In this document: positions 16,820-24,431 of the stretch, piece after piece | Layout: each line of letters starts with the position of its first letter | Position numbering within the stretch: position 1 is the first letter of the stretch | NCBI GenBank assembly: GCA_030536255.1 | Contig: JAUNQI010000006.1 | Span: 1-64,000 of the forward strand | Direction of reading: 5' to 3' | DNA length: 64,000 nucleotides | Source of the DNA: Eubacteriales bacterium | Lineage (GTDB): Bacteria > Bacillota > Clostridia > Oscillospirales > Oscillospiraceae | The notes under the pieces: generated by a model | Databases searched by the model: none | What the model was told of the DNA's origin: nothing | Seen by the model: only the letters and a program-made list of their open reading frames with translations | Program-made: the position numbers and the translations under genes

Positions 16820-17698
16820 ATGATCACATACAAATCTGCAAACGAATACTACCAGGACCTTTTCGGAAACAAAATCTACAAGCTTGCTCTGGACGGAGGC
16901 TTTAGCTGCCCGAACAGAGACGGAACACTCGGCACCGGAGGCTGCATTTTCTGCTCGGGTGGGAGCGGTGACTTTGCCGTTCCTACAGGAAATGACGTTA
17001 ATACTGCAATCGAAACGGCAAAAGCGCTCGTAGCAGGAAAGGGAGGAAGAAAATACATTGCATATTTTCAGAGCTATACCTGTACCTACGCTCCGACAGA
17101 GTATCTCCGTGATCTGTACTTGAAAGCCATTATTCATCCGGATATCGCTGCCTTGTCAATAGGAACAAGACCGGACTGTCTCCCCGATAATGTTATTGCG
17201 CTGCTTCATGATCTGAATAAAATCAAGCCGGTTTTTATTGAACTGGGTCTCCAGACGATCCATCCGAAAACCGCAGAATATATCCGCCGCGGATATGCGC
17301 TTGAAGTATACGATACAGCAGTCCGGCGATTGAAGGAAGCCGGGATCAATATTATTGTACATATGATCATCGGATTACCCGGAGAGACAAAAGAAATGGC
17401 GGTGGAAACTGCGAAATACATTGCCGGTTCCGGAGCCGACGGGATCAAGTTTCAGCTTCTCCACGTTCTGAAGGGAACAGATTTAGCCGAAGAGTATCTT
17501 TCCGGAAAGTTCAGTACACTTTCTCTTGAGGAATATACGAATATTCTTGCTGAGTGTCTCAAATGCATCCCTCCTCATATGGTCGTCCACCGGATAACCG
17601 GAGACGGAGCGAAAAGGGATCTCATCGCTCCGCTGTGGAGTGCTGACAAAAAGCGTGTTCTGAATTATATAACGAAAAAACTTTCTGAATATGAATAA
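16820..17698 (+). CDS. TIGR01212-family radical SAM protein (YhcC/YtqA-like)
   Basis: A 292-residue radical SAM protein. The cluster motif is the unusual long form CPNRDGTLGTGGCIFC (about residues 30-45), characteristic of the YhcC/TIGR01212 group. It is followed by FQSYTCTYAP, an SIGTRPDCLPD loop, LGLQTIHPKTAEYIRRG and HMIIGLPGET. The family is universal in many Firmicutes, but its substrate is not established to my knowledge. It stands alone between the pyrH operon and a terminator, divergent from pyrH; the start has GAAGGAA eight bases upstream. Confidence 0.88.
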   Translation: MITYKSANEYYQDLFGNKIYKLALDGGFSCPNRDGTLGTGGCIFCSGGSGDFAVPTGNDVNTAIETAKALVAGKGGRKYIAYFQSYTCTYAPTEYLRDLYLKAIIHPDIAALSIGTRPDCLPDNVIALLHDLNKIKPVFIELGLQTIHPKTAEYIRRGYALEVYDTAVRRLKEAGINIIVHMIIGLPGETKEMAVETAKYIAGSGADGIKFQLLHVLKGTDLAEEYLSGKFSTLSLEEYTNILAECLKCIPPHMVVHRITGDGAKRDLIAPLWSADKKRVLNYITKKLSEYE

Positions 17699-17726
17699 AG
17701 CTCAAGCGGTTCTGTTTTGAGCAGCG

Positions 17727-17767
17727 AAAAGCACTGCGCCTGAAAAGCATCAGGGGCAGTGCTTTTT
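17727..17767. terminator. Bidirectional terminator
   Basis: AAAAGCACTG (17727-17736) pairs with CAGTGCTTTT, with an inner CCTGA/TCAGG stem, followed by a T run on the plus strand and by T-rich sequence on the minus strand. It ends the radical SAM gene (+) and the fuc operon (-). Confidence 0.85.
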
Positions 17768-17842
17768 TCCTGTCTGTTTTATTATATCCGCTTGATTCAG
17801 CAGTGGAATTCTCTGCTGAACGGTTATTCAGTCTGCGAAATC

Positions 17843-19252
17843 TTACTGTTCCGGCAGAAAGGTTTTCACCGCGAAAGAATCGAAAATGCAGTTTCTGACC
17901 TCTTCAACACCGGAAAAATCTCCGCAGGCAAGCATCTGAGCGGAAATATTGCCGATTGCAGTTGCCTCCGTCGGTCCGGCATAGACCGTCTTTCCTGTAG
18001 CATTTGCCGTCAGACGGTTCAGGTAATCCGCATTGGCCCCTCCGCCGACAATATTAATCGCATCATATTTTTCTCCGGTCATGGCTTCCAGATTCCGGAT
18101 CGATCTGTCATAGCATTCCGCCAGGCTTCTGTACACAACTGCGGCTAGCTCACCGGGCGTCTGCGGCACAGCCTGTCCCGACTCTGAGCAAAAAGCTTTT
18201 ATCGTTTCTATCATACTGTCCGGGGCAAAGAAACGGTTATCATCAACATCAATTCTTGACGGAAAATCCTTTACTTCTTCTGCCATTTCACAAAGCTGAG
18301 CAAAGCTGTACTCATCATTCAGCTCATGACGGACTGACTGGATCATCCATAATCCCATAATATTCTTCAGGAAACGGACGCGGTAATTATATCCACCCTC
18401 ATTCGTGAAATTCGCCTCGCGGCTCTGCTCGTTGCATATTGCATTCTCCAGCTCAACGCCGAGAAGAGACCACGTTCCTGAGCTGATATAAGCGAATTTG
18501 GACGTTTTACTCGGAACAGCAAGAACAGCGGAAGCGGTATCATGAGAAGTAACCATAACCACATCACAGTCAAAGCCGACCTCCTCCTTGACCTCTTCGG
18601 AAAGCCTGGCTAAAACCGTACCGGGCTTGCTTAACGGCTTGAAGATCTTTGTCGGGAGACCAAGCATTTCGATCAGCTCATAGTCCCAGTCTTTTGTTTC
18701 CGGGCTTACGAGCTGCCCTGTACTGGCAATCGTGTACTCTGCTCCTTTTGTCCCGGTAAGCAGGAAATTATAATAGTCCGGGGAATGAAGAAGGGTCTCT
18801 GCCTGTTCCAACTGTTCGGGATGTTCTCTGTTCAGTGCAACGAGCTGATAAATCGTGTTGAACGGCTGCTTGGCGATGCCGGTACGGGCGTAAAGCTCCT
18901 TCTCCGGAATAACCTCGCTTACTACCTTATCCATATCTATTGTGCGGTCATCCCTGTAGCCAACAGCATCTCCGATTCGTTTACCCTCCGCATCTACAAG
19001 GACATAGTCAACACCCCATGTGTCAATTCCCATAGAAGATGGAATTTTTCCAAGCTCGGCACATTTTTTCATGCCTTCCTTGATGCTCCTGAACAAGCCG
19101 TCAGAATCCCAGCATTTATGGCCGTTCATCTCGATCATTCCGTTTTCGAAACGGTAAACTTCCTCAAGGATCATTTTCCCGTCTTCTATGTGGCTGAGGA
19201 TATGCCGTCCGCTTGATGCTCCGATATCAACCGCCAGGTAGTACTTAATCAT
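17843..19252 (-). CDS. rhaB: Rhamnulokinase-family sugar kinase in the fuc operon
   Basis: A 469-residue FGGY-family kinase most like RhaB. It opens with YYLAVDIGASSGRHIL, has MGIDTWGVDYVLVD, the phosphate-binding SHDTASAVLAVP loop, ISSGTWSLLGVE and INIVGGGANADYLNRLTAN. Rhamnulokinases phosphorylate L-rhamnulose, and some relatives accept L-fuculose. It overlaps fucU by four bases and is downstream of fucI, and no FucK-type kinase is present. It therefore probably acts on L-fuculose as well as L-rhamnulose from the divergent rhaA. The sugar specificity is an inference. Confidence 0.85.
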   Translation of the reverse strand: MIKYYLAVDIGASSGRHILSHIEDGKMILEEVYRFENGMIEMNGHKCWDSDGLFRSIKEGMKKCAELGKIPSSMGIDTWGVDYVLVDAEGKRIGDAVGYRDDRTIDMDKVVSEVIPEKELYARTGIAKQPFNTIYQLVALNREHPEQLEQAETLLHSPDYYNFLLTGTKGAEYTIASTGQLVSPETKDWDYELIEMLGLPTKIFKPLSKPGTVLARLSEEVKEEVGFDCDVVMVTSHDTASAVLAVPSKTSKFAYISSGTWSLLGVELENAICNEQSREANFTNEGGYNYRVRFLKNIMGLWMIQSVRHELNDEYSFAQLCEMAEEVKDFPSRIDVDDNRFFAPDSMIETIKAFCSESGQAVPQTPGELAAVVYRSLAECYDRSIRNLEAMTGEKYDAINIVGGGANADYLNRLTANATGKTVYAGPTEATAIGNISAQMLACGDFSGVEEVRNCIFDSFAVKTFLPEQ

Positions 19253-19695
19253 GCGATAACACCCTTCTGAAGAATCACGTTGGCATAAATCTGAGTCTCA
19301 CCCGACTGAAGAATGCAGTAGCACTTTTTCGCCTGCTCATAGAATTCAAATCTCTCATAGGCTCCGAATGCCTCAGCTCCGCGCTCGTCGTATTTGGCAA
19401 CCGTTTTTTTATAATCTTCCCATACGGGAATATCCAGATCCTTGTCGCACGGCATTACTTCCATCAGCATAACAGGATGCTCAACATATTTGTCAAGAGG
19501 AATAACCTGAAGGATGGCATCCAGAAGCTCATTTACGCCGTGACCATCTGCGCGCAGGAAGACACAGTCATTCGGCTTTGCCATGGATTTACCAGGGAAA
19601 TTTCCGTCTCCGATGCAGATACGGTCGCCGTGACCCATCTCGCAGAGGACTTTCAGAAGTTCAGGGGAAAGGATAGAAGGAACATTATTCAGCAT
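19249..19695 (-). CDS. fucU: L-fucose mutarotase (RbsD/FucU family)
   Basis: A 148-residue RbsD/FucU-fold protein that interconverts the alpha and beta anomers of a sugar. The start SPELLKVLCEMGHGDRICIGDGNFP contains the conserved catalytic GHGD histidine region, and the C-terminus has RFEFYEQAKKCYCILQSGE, typical of FucU rather than RbsD. The gene lies between fucI and the kinase, which supports L-fucose as substrate. It overlaps the kinase start by four bases. Confidence 0.92.
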   Translation of the reverse strand: MLNNVPSILSPELLKVLCEMGHGDRICIGDGNFPGKSMAKPNDCVFLRADGHGVNELLDAILQVIPLDKYVEHPVMLMEVMPCDKDLDIPVWEDYKKTVAKYDERGAEAFGAYERFEFYEQAKKCYCILQSGETQIYANVILQKGVIA

Positions 19696-19776
19696 ATCAG
19701 TAATCTCCTTTAAAATCTTATTCAGTCTTTAAAAGGGACAGACTTATGGCCTGTCCCTTGTTTTATTATTACAGTC

Positions 19777-21618
19777 TCAGCCGCGGATATTCTTGTAGAG
19801 AGGACCGTAGGCGGCGCAGGCGCGGTAATCCTGGCCTTCCTTATCCATACCGAACGCATTCCATGCTGCCGGACGGAAGATCTTCTCTTCGGGAACGTTG
19901 TGCATGCATACCGGGATACGGAGCATAGAGCAGAGCGTAATCAGGTCTGCTCCGATGTGGCCGTAAGAAATCGCACCGTGGTTTGCACCCCAGTTGTTCA
20001 TGACATCATATGCGGTCTTAAACGGGCTTCCTTCCTTGCCGTCGCAGCGCGGAGTGAACCACGTGCAGGGCCAGGTCGGGTTGGTACGATCCATCAGAGT
20101 GTCCGTTACCTCATCAGGAAGCTGTACTGTCCAGCCTTCAGCAATCTGAAGGACAGGGCCGAGACCCTTCACGAGGTTCAGACGGATCATTGTTGCCGGC
20201 ATTTCGGCACGGGTCACAAAGTGGCTGGAGAATCCGCCGCCGCGGAAGTTATCAAAGCCTGCCTCGCACCATACGGTTGCGTCGGTCATCTTCTTGATAT
20301 CTTCCTCGGTTACATCGAACCACTGCTTCATAACATGATTGCCGTTCTCGTCTACGCACTCGCCGCAGCCGTCAAGACATGCCGCGCCGGAGTTAAGAAG
20401 ATGGATAATACCGCCGTTCTCAGCTGCTTTGCCTTCAAGGTCATAGCCAGTAACACGCTTCGTTGCTTCGGGAGACCAGAAAGTACGAACATCTGCAAAG
20501 ATCTGTGCACGGTTCGTAAGGAGTTCCATAAACAGCATTCCGAGACCATTAAGAACATCGTTCTCTGTTGCAAATACCATCGGCTCTTTCTTGCCAGTGA
20601 AATCGAAAGAGGAGTTCAGAACTGCTTCGGGGTAGTCACAGTTGGGCCAATGATCCGTCCACTGACGCTGACCCTGGAAGCCTGCGCAGATTGCATTGTG
20701 GCCGAGCTTCTCTTCACCGAATGCTTCTGGAAGATTCGGGTTGCCCTGAATCAGATCCTTGATGATGCAGTACATCTTAATCGTAAACTCCCACTGCTTC
20801 TCTTTCTCTTCGGGAGTAAACTTAATTCTTCTCTTCTTTCCGAGGAACTCAACCTCTTCGGGGTTATCGTCACGGCCTTCCTTGCAGTGCTCTTTCGTCC
20901 ATGCAAGTGCCTTTTCAACATCCTCGGATACATAGATTCCCTCTTCCATGCGGCGGAGGATCTCTACCTCATCAACGGATTCAACTCTCATGCCGAGGTA
21001 TTCTTCAATGAACGCCTGATCCATAATGGAACCGCCGATACCCATGGTGACGGAGCCGATCTGGAGGTAGCTCTTGCCGCGCATCGTAGCAGCAGCAATG
21101 GCAGCACGGCCAAAGCGAAGAAGCTTCTCTTTTACGTCTTCGGGAATATCCGTTACCTGATCGCGGTCCTGAACCTCATGGCCGTAAATACCGAATGCAG
21201 GGAGTCCCTTCTGAGCATGCGTTGCGAGAACGGATGCAAGATAAACCGCACCCGGACGCTCTGTGCCGTTAAAGCCCCAGACGCCCTTGATGGTCATCGG
21301 ATCCATGTCCATGGTCTCTGAGCCGTAGCACCAGCACGGAGTAACGGACAGGGTTATTGCCACGCCTTCCTTTTTAAACTGCTCTGCACATGCCGCAGAT
21401 TCGGGAACACGGCCGATGGAATGATCTGCAATTACAACTTTTACGGGGTCACCGTTTGAGTAACGAAGGTTTTCCTCGAACAGTTTCTTGGCGGCTTCCG
21501 CCATCTGCCTAACCTGACCTTCCAGACTCTGACGGAGCTGGACAGGGCCTTCACGCCCGTCAATAATCGGGCGGATACCGATTACGGGATAGTCTCCGAT
21601 ATAGCGATTCTTTGCCAT
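19777..21618 (-). CDS. fucI: L-fucose isomerase
   Basis: A 613-residue enzyme converting L-fucose to L-fuculose (and often D-arabinose to D-ribulose). It matches FucI over its whole length: [44 protein letters not shown] and [13 protein letters not shown]. The Mn2+ ligands lie in [10 protein letters not shown] (Glu), [12 protein letters not shown] (Asp) and [17 protein letters not shown] (His). It is slightly longer than the E. coli enzyme (591). First gene of the minus-strand operon fucI-fucU-kinase; the ribosome site AAAAGGAG is strong. Confidence 0.97.
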   Translation of the reverse strand: MAKNRYIGDYPVIGIRPIIDGREGPVQLRQSLEGQVRQMAEAAKKLFEENLRYSNGDPVKVVIADHSIGRVPESAACAEQFKKEGVAITLSVTPCWCYGSETMDMDPMTIKGVWGFNGTERPGAVYLASVLATHAQKGLPAFGIYGHEVQDRDQVTDIPEDVKEKLLRFGRAAIAAATMRGKSYLQIGSVTMGIGGSIMDQAFIEEYLGMRVESVDEVEILRRMEEGIYVSEDVEKALAWTKEHCKEGRDDNPEEVEFLGKKRRIKFTPEEKEKQWEFTIKMYCIIKDLIQGNPNLPEAFGEEKLGHNAICAGFQGQRQWTDHWPNCDYPEAVLNSSFDFTGKKEPMVFATENDVLNGLGMLFMELLTNRAQIFADVRTFWSPEATKRVTGYDLEGKAAENGGIIHLLNSGAACLDGCGECVDENGNHVMKQWFDVTEEDIKKMTDATVWCEAGFDNFRGGGFSSHFVTRAEMPATMIRLNLVKGLGPVLQIAEGWTVQLPDEVTDTLMDRTNPTWPCTWFTPRCDGKEGSPFKTAYDVMNNWGANHGAISYGHIGADLITLCSMLRIPVCMHNVPEEKIFRPAAWNAFGMDKEGQDYRACAAYGPLYKNIRG

Positions 21619-21659
21619 TTTTTTATCTCCTTTTATGTTTGTTTTTTCACATATTTTCA

Positions 21660-21697
21660 GATGATATGATTATATCATCGTGTGATTTGGATGACAA
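21660..21697 (-). promoter_or_regulatory. fucI promoter overlapped by an 8-4-8 palindrome (operator candidate)
   Basis: On the minus strand TTGTCA (21697-21692), 17 bases, then a perfect TATAAT (21674-21669), about 50 bases before fucI. The perfect inverted repeat GATGATAT-GATT-ATATCATC (21660-21679) covers the -10 box, exactly where a repressor would block initiation. No regulator gene is next to the locus, so the protein that would bind is unknown. Confidence 0.7.
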
Positions 21698-21711
21698 GAG
21701 TATTTTATTTC

Positions 21712-21740
21712 TTGCATATTTTGGATATATAAGATAAACT
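21712..21740 (+). promoter_or_regulatory. Predicted rhaA promoter
   Basis: TTGCAT (21712-21717), 17 bases, TAAACT (21735-21740), about 60 bases before the rhaA start and divergent from the fucI promoter. The two -35 boxes are only 14 bases apart, so one regulator could affect both directions. Confidence 0.45.
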
Positions 21741-21800
21741 GTTGCCGATAAAAAGATACCACTATTATTCAAATTCAAATACATCATAAGGAGATTTAAA

Positions 21801-23033
21801 ATGACACGTTTTGAATCCGCAAAAGAAATGTATGCTTCTCTCGGAGTAGATGTAGAGAAAGCCCTTGCTACTCTCAAAAACACTACAGTTTCCGTTCACT
21901 GCTGGCAGGGAGATGACGTTGTAGGCTTTGACTCCCGTCAGGCTGCTTCCGGCGGCATCCAGACCACCGGCAATTACCCCGGCAGAGCCAGAACTCCCGA
22001 AGAACTCATGGCAGACTTTGATGAAATCCTTCGTCTCACCCCGGGAAAGAAAAAGCTGAATCTTCATGCATCCTATGCAATTTTTGAAGACGGAGAGACC
22101 GCCGGAAGAGATCAGCTCGAGCCGAAGCATTTCAAAAAATGGGTCGAATATGCAAAGGCCAGAAACCTTGGCATTGACTTCAATCCCACGTTCTTCTCCC
22201 ATCCAATGGTAGTTGAAGGTCTGACGCTTTCCTCCCCCGACAAAGAGGTTCGTGATTACTGGATCAGACACGGAAAGTGCTGTCTGAAGATTGCAGAATA
22301 CTTTGCGGAAGAGACCGGAATACCCTGCCTTGTAAACTACTGGATGCCGGACGGACTTAAGGATTATCCCGCAGACAGGATTGGCCCCCGCAAGAGAATG
22401 GCTGAATCTCTCGATGAGATTTTCTCCATTGGCTATGACAAAGAAAAGGTTATTCCCACGCTCGAATCCAAGGTCTTCGGCATTGGGGTTGAAGCCTACA
22501 CCGTCGGAAGCGCTGAATTCTGCCTTTCCTATTCCCTCACTCACGGAATCACTCCGCTTGTAGATAACGGTCATTATCATCCTACAGAGATGGTAAGCGA
22601 CAAGATTTCCTCTCTCCTTCTCTTCAGTGACAGGCTTGCGCTTCATGTAACCCGTCCGATGCGCTGGGACAGTGATCATGTTGTCTCCTATGATGACGAA
22701 ACCAGAGAGATCATGAAGGAGCTCGTTCGCTGCGGCCTTGACAAAGCTCTGATCGCAACAGATTACTTCGACGCTTCCATCAACAGAGTCAGCGCATGGA
22801 TCACCGGTATACGCAATGTTCAGAAAGCTCTGCTTTACGCCCTGCTCGAGCCGGACTTCAAGGCTCTTCAGGATCAATATGACTTCACTTCTCTGCAGGC
22901 AAAGACAGAAGAATACAAGCTCATGCCCGTCATCGATGTCTGGAACGAATTTCTGGCCCGTGAAGGTGTTGAACCCGATTATCTCTCTGCTGTAAAGAAA
23001 TACGAAAAGGATATTCTTTCCAAGAGAGTTTAA
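21801..23033 (+). CDS. rhaA: L-rhamnose isomerase
   Basis: A 410-residue TIM-barrel isomerase converting L-rhamnose to L-rhamnulose. Typical segments are VSVHCWQGDDVVGF, GIQTTGNYPGRARTPEEL, LNLHASYA, GIDFNPTFFSHP, WMPDGLKD and the metal-site VDNGHYHPTEMVSDK. Length is close to E. coli RhaA (419). It is transcribed away from fucI and ends at a strong terminator, so it is a single-gene unit. Its kinase is most likely the one in the opposite fuc operon. No rhamnulose-1-phosphate aldolase or transporter is in the window. Confidence 0.96.
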   Translation: MTRFESAKEMYASLGVDVEKALATLKNTTVSVHCWQGDDVVGFDSRQAASGGIQTTGNYPGRARTPEELMADFDEILRLTPGKKKLNLHASYAIFEDGETAGRDQLEPKHFKKWVEYAKARNLGIDFNPTFFSHPMVVEGLTLSSPDKEVRDYWIRHGKCCLKIAEYFAEETGIPCLVNYWMPDGLKDYPADRIGPRKRMAESLDEIFSIGYDKEKVIPTLESKVFGIGVEAYTVGSAEFCLSYSLTHGITPLVDNGHYHPTEMVSDKISSLLLFSDRLALHVTRPMRWDSDHVVSYDDETREIMKELVRCGLDKALIATDYFDASINRVSAWITGIRNVQKALLYALLEPDFKALQDQYDFTSLQAKTEEYKLMPVIDVWNEFLAREGVEPDYLSAVKKYEKDILSKRV

Positions 23034-23076
23034 GGAAAACCGGCCTATCTGAAAAATAAACATCTGTTGATAAATA

Positions 23077-23110
23077 CAGACCGGATCCGCGGATCCGGTC
23101 TGAGTTTTTT
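23077..23110 (+). terminator. Terminator of rhaA
   Basis: A perfect 12 bp stem CAGACCGGATCC / GGATCCGGTCTG (23077-23088 with 23091-23102) closes a two-base GC turn and is followed by AGTTTTTT. Strong intrinsic terminator 44 bases after the rhaA stop. Confidence 0.9.
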
Positions 23111-23130
23111 ACACGACATACTAAAATAGA

Positions 23131-23184
23131 TTGACTTTGCTCCTTCTTTCCTGATAAATTTATTTTATTAGTGTCAATATGACA
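23131..23184 (+). promoter_or_regulatory. Promoter region of the site-2 protease gene with small palindrome
   Basis: TTGACT (23131-23136) is followed after 18 bases by TAAATT (23155-23160). Downstream, TGTCA-ATA-TGACA (23172-23184) is a perfect short palindrome in the presumed 5' leader or start region. Promoter call is tentative. Confidence 0.4.
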
Positions 23185-23204
23185 TTTTAGTACCGAGGAT
23201 TGCT

Positions 23205-23909
23205 ATGAGTTCATTTTTCAAAAAGGAAGACAAGTCTATCCTGCTTCTGCTTGCCGCTGCAGCACTCTTCTACAGCTTCAGGGAAAACTCTTTCGGGACG
23301 ATTGCCGTTCGTCTCTTCAGCCTTCTCTGTTGTATTCCCATCCATGAGTTTGCCCATGCCCGGACTGCATTTGCTCTGGGCGACGACACAGCCAAAAATC
23401 AGGGAAGAGTCACGTTGAATCCGCTTTCCCATGTCGGTCCAGAAGGGGCTTTTCTCATTCTTGCTTTCGGCTTTGGTTTTGGTAAGCCGGTTCCGGTCAA
23501 CACTTTCAATTTTCCGCCCGAAAAACGCAAAAAATACTACGCAGTTACAGCACTTGCCGGCCCTCTTTCCAATTTGCTTCTCTCGATTCTTTTTCTGTTT
23601 CTCAGTTTTTTCTGTCTTTATAAGTTTCAGAATATAAAGCTTTATCAGCTGCTCTCCTATGCCTCTTATATCAACATCAGTCTGGCTGTCTTTAATCTTC
23701 TGCCGATTCCCCCATTGGACGGATCCAGCCTCCTGAATCTGATTCTCCCCGGAAACACCTATGCAAAGCTATACAAATACCGGAAAACTCTGATCATCTG
23801 TGTTTTTGCTGCAGTCTGGATTCTCCCGAGGCTTGGAGTCAACATTCTCGGCACTGTTTCTTCTGCTATTTTCCAGTTCTTTACCGAACTGATTTGTAAA
23901 CTATTCTAA
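23205..23909 (+). CDS. Site-2 protease family membrane metallopeptidase (M50)
   Basis: A 234-residue polytopic membrane protein of the small M50B group. The zinc-binding helix carries HEFAHARTAFALGDDTAKNQ (about 46-65) and the partner motif is NLLPIPPLDGSSLL (about 165-178). Four to five hydrophobic segments are visible (10-28, 30-48, 75-95, 108-140, 185-205). There is no PDZ domain, unlike rseP in this window. Members resemble YwhC/Rip2 and act on unknown membrane substrates. It is a single gene with its own predicted promoter. Confidence 0.82.
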   Translation: MSSFFKKEDKSILLLLAAAALFYSFRENSFGTIAVRLFSLLCCIPIHEFAHARTAFALGDDTAKNQGRVTLNPLSHVGPEGAFLILAFGFGFGKPVPVNTFNFPPEKRKKYYAVTALAGPLSNLLLSILFLFLSFFCLYKFQNIKLYQLLSYASYINISLAVFNLLPIPPLDGSSLLNLILPGNTYAKLYKYRKTLIICVFAAVWILPRLGVNILGTVSSAIFQFFTELICKLF

Positions 23910-24018
23910 TCATTACAAAGCACTATCTTCAATCATTTGTTTCTGTCTCTATCTTTTTCTTTCATCTGTTTTTTGAATCATATTTGCTCAGTTTTCCGAC
24001 AGATAGAGGGATGGTAAA

Positions 24019-24068
24019 AATAATCTCCGCATGGAATGCAGCAATATACTGCACCTGCGGAGATTATT
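24019..24068 (-). terminator. Terminator of the oxidoreductase-hypA operon
   Basis: A 13 bp perfect stem AATAATCTCCGCA / TGCGGAGATTATT (24019-24031 with 24056-24068). Its loop itself contains TGCAG/CTGCA arms, giving a branched hairpin. On the minus strand TTTTTACC follows the stem. It lies 19 bases after the hypA stop. It may also terminate the site-2 protease transcript weakly on the plus strand. Confidence 0.75.
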
Positions 24069-24086
24069 CTCTATATCATTATTTAA

Positions 24087-24431
24087 TTACATAGCCTCAA
24101 TTTCCTTGATGGTAAACTCGTTACCGGTAATGAGGAAGGTATCAGTACTGTGGCAATACGGACACTCTTTGGCGTATTTGACAGTTGAATAGGTTTTTTC
24201 GCAGTTCTGACAGAAAGTCACTGCAGAAATGTCAAGGATCTTTAGCTCAGTTTCCTTCAGCAACTCTGACTTTTTTCGTGCATACAGCCAATAGTCCTTC
24301 AGGTAGTCCGGAATAATACCGCTAACCTCTCCAACCTCCAGCGTAATAGAACCCACCGCTGTAAGTTTCTCTTCAACCGCGAGCTTTTCGATGGTATCAA
24401 TAATGTAGATAATCGTTCCTAATTCGTGCAT
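24087..24431 (-). CDS. hypA: HypA/HybF-type nickel metallochaperone
   Basis: A 114-residue protein with the HypA plan: an N-terminal MHE (nickel-binding His2), GSITLEVGEVSGIIPDYLKDYW, and a zinc ribbon of two pairs, CQNC and CPYC (about 75-95). HypA delivers Ni to [NiFe]-hydrogenase large subunits or urease. No other hyp gene, hydrogenase or urease subunit is in the window. The gene overlaps the end of the 905-residue oxidoreductase by one base and follows it, so the pair is clearly co-expressed. A role other than hydrogenase maturation is possible. Confidence 0.85.
   Translation of the reverse strand: MHELGTIIYIIDTIEKLAVEEKLTAVGSITLEVGEVSGIIPDYLKDYWLYARKKSELLKETELKILDISAVTFCQNCEKTYSTVKYAKECPYCHSTDTFLITGNEFTIKEIEAM

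Noticed and set aside
19900..21321. A 473-codon open frame on the plus strand opposite fucI
   Set aside because: Antisense shadow of a clear L-fucose isomerase gene; no ribosome site and no recognisable protein.
21765..23063. A 432-codon open frame on the minus strand opposite rhaA
   Set aside because: Antisense shadow of rhaA running through its terminator and promoter regions; no support.
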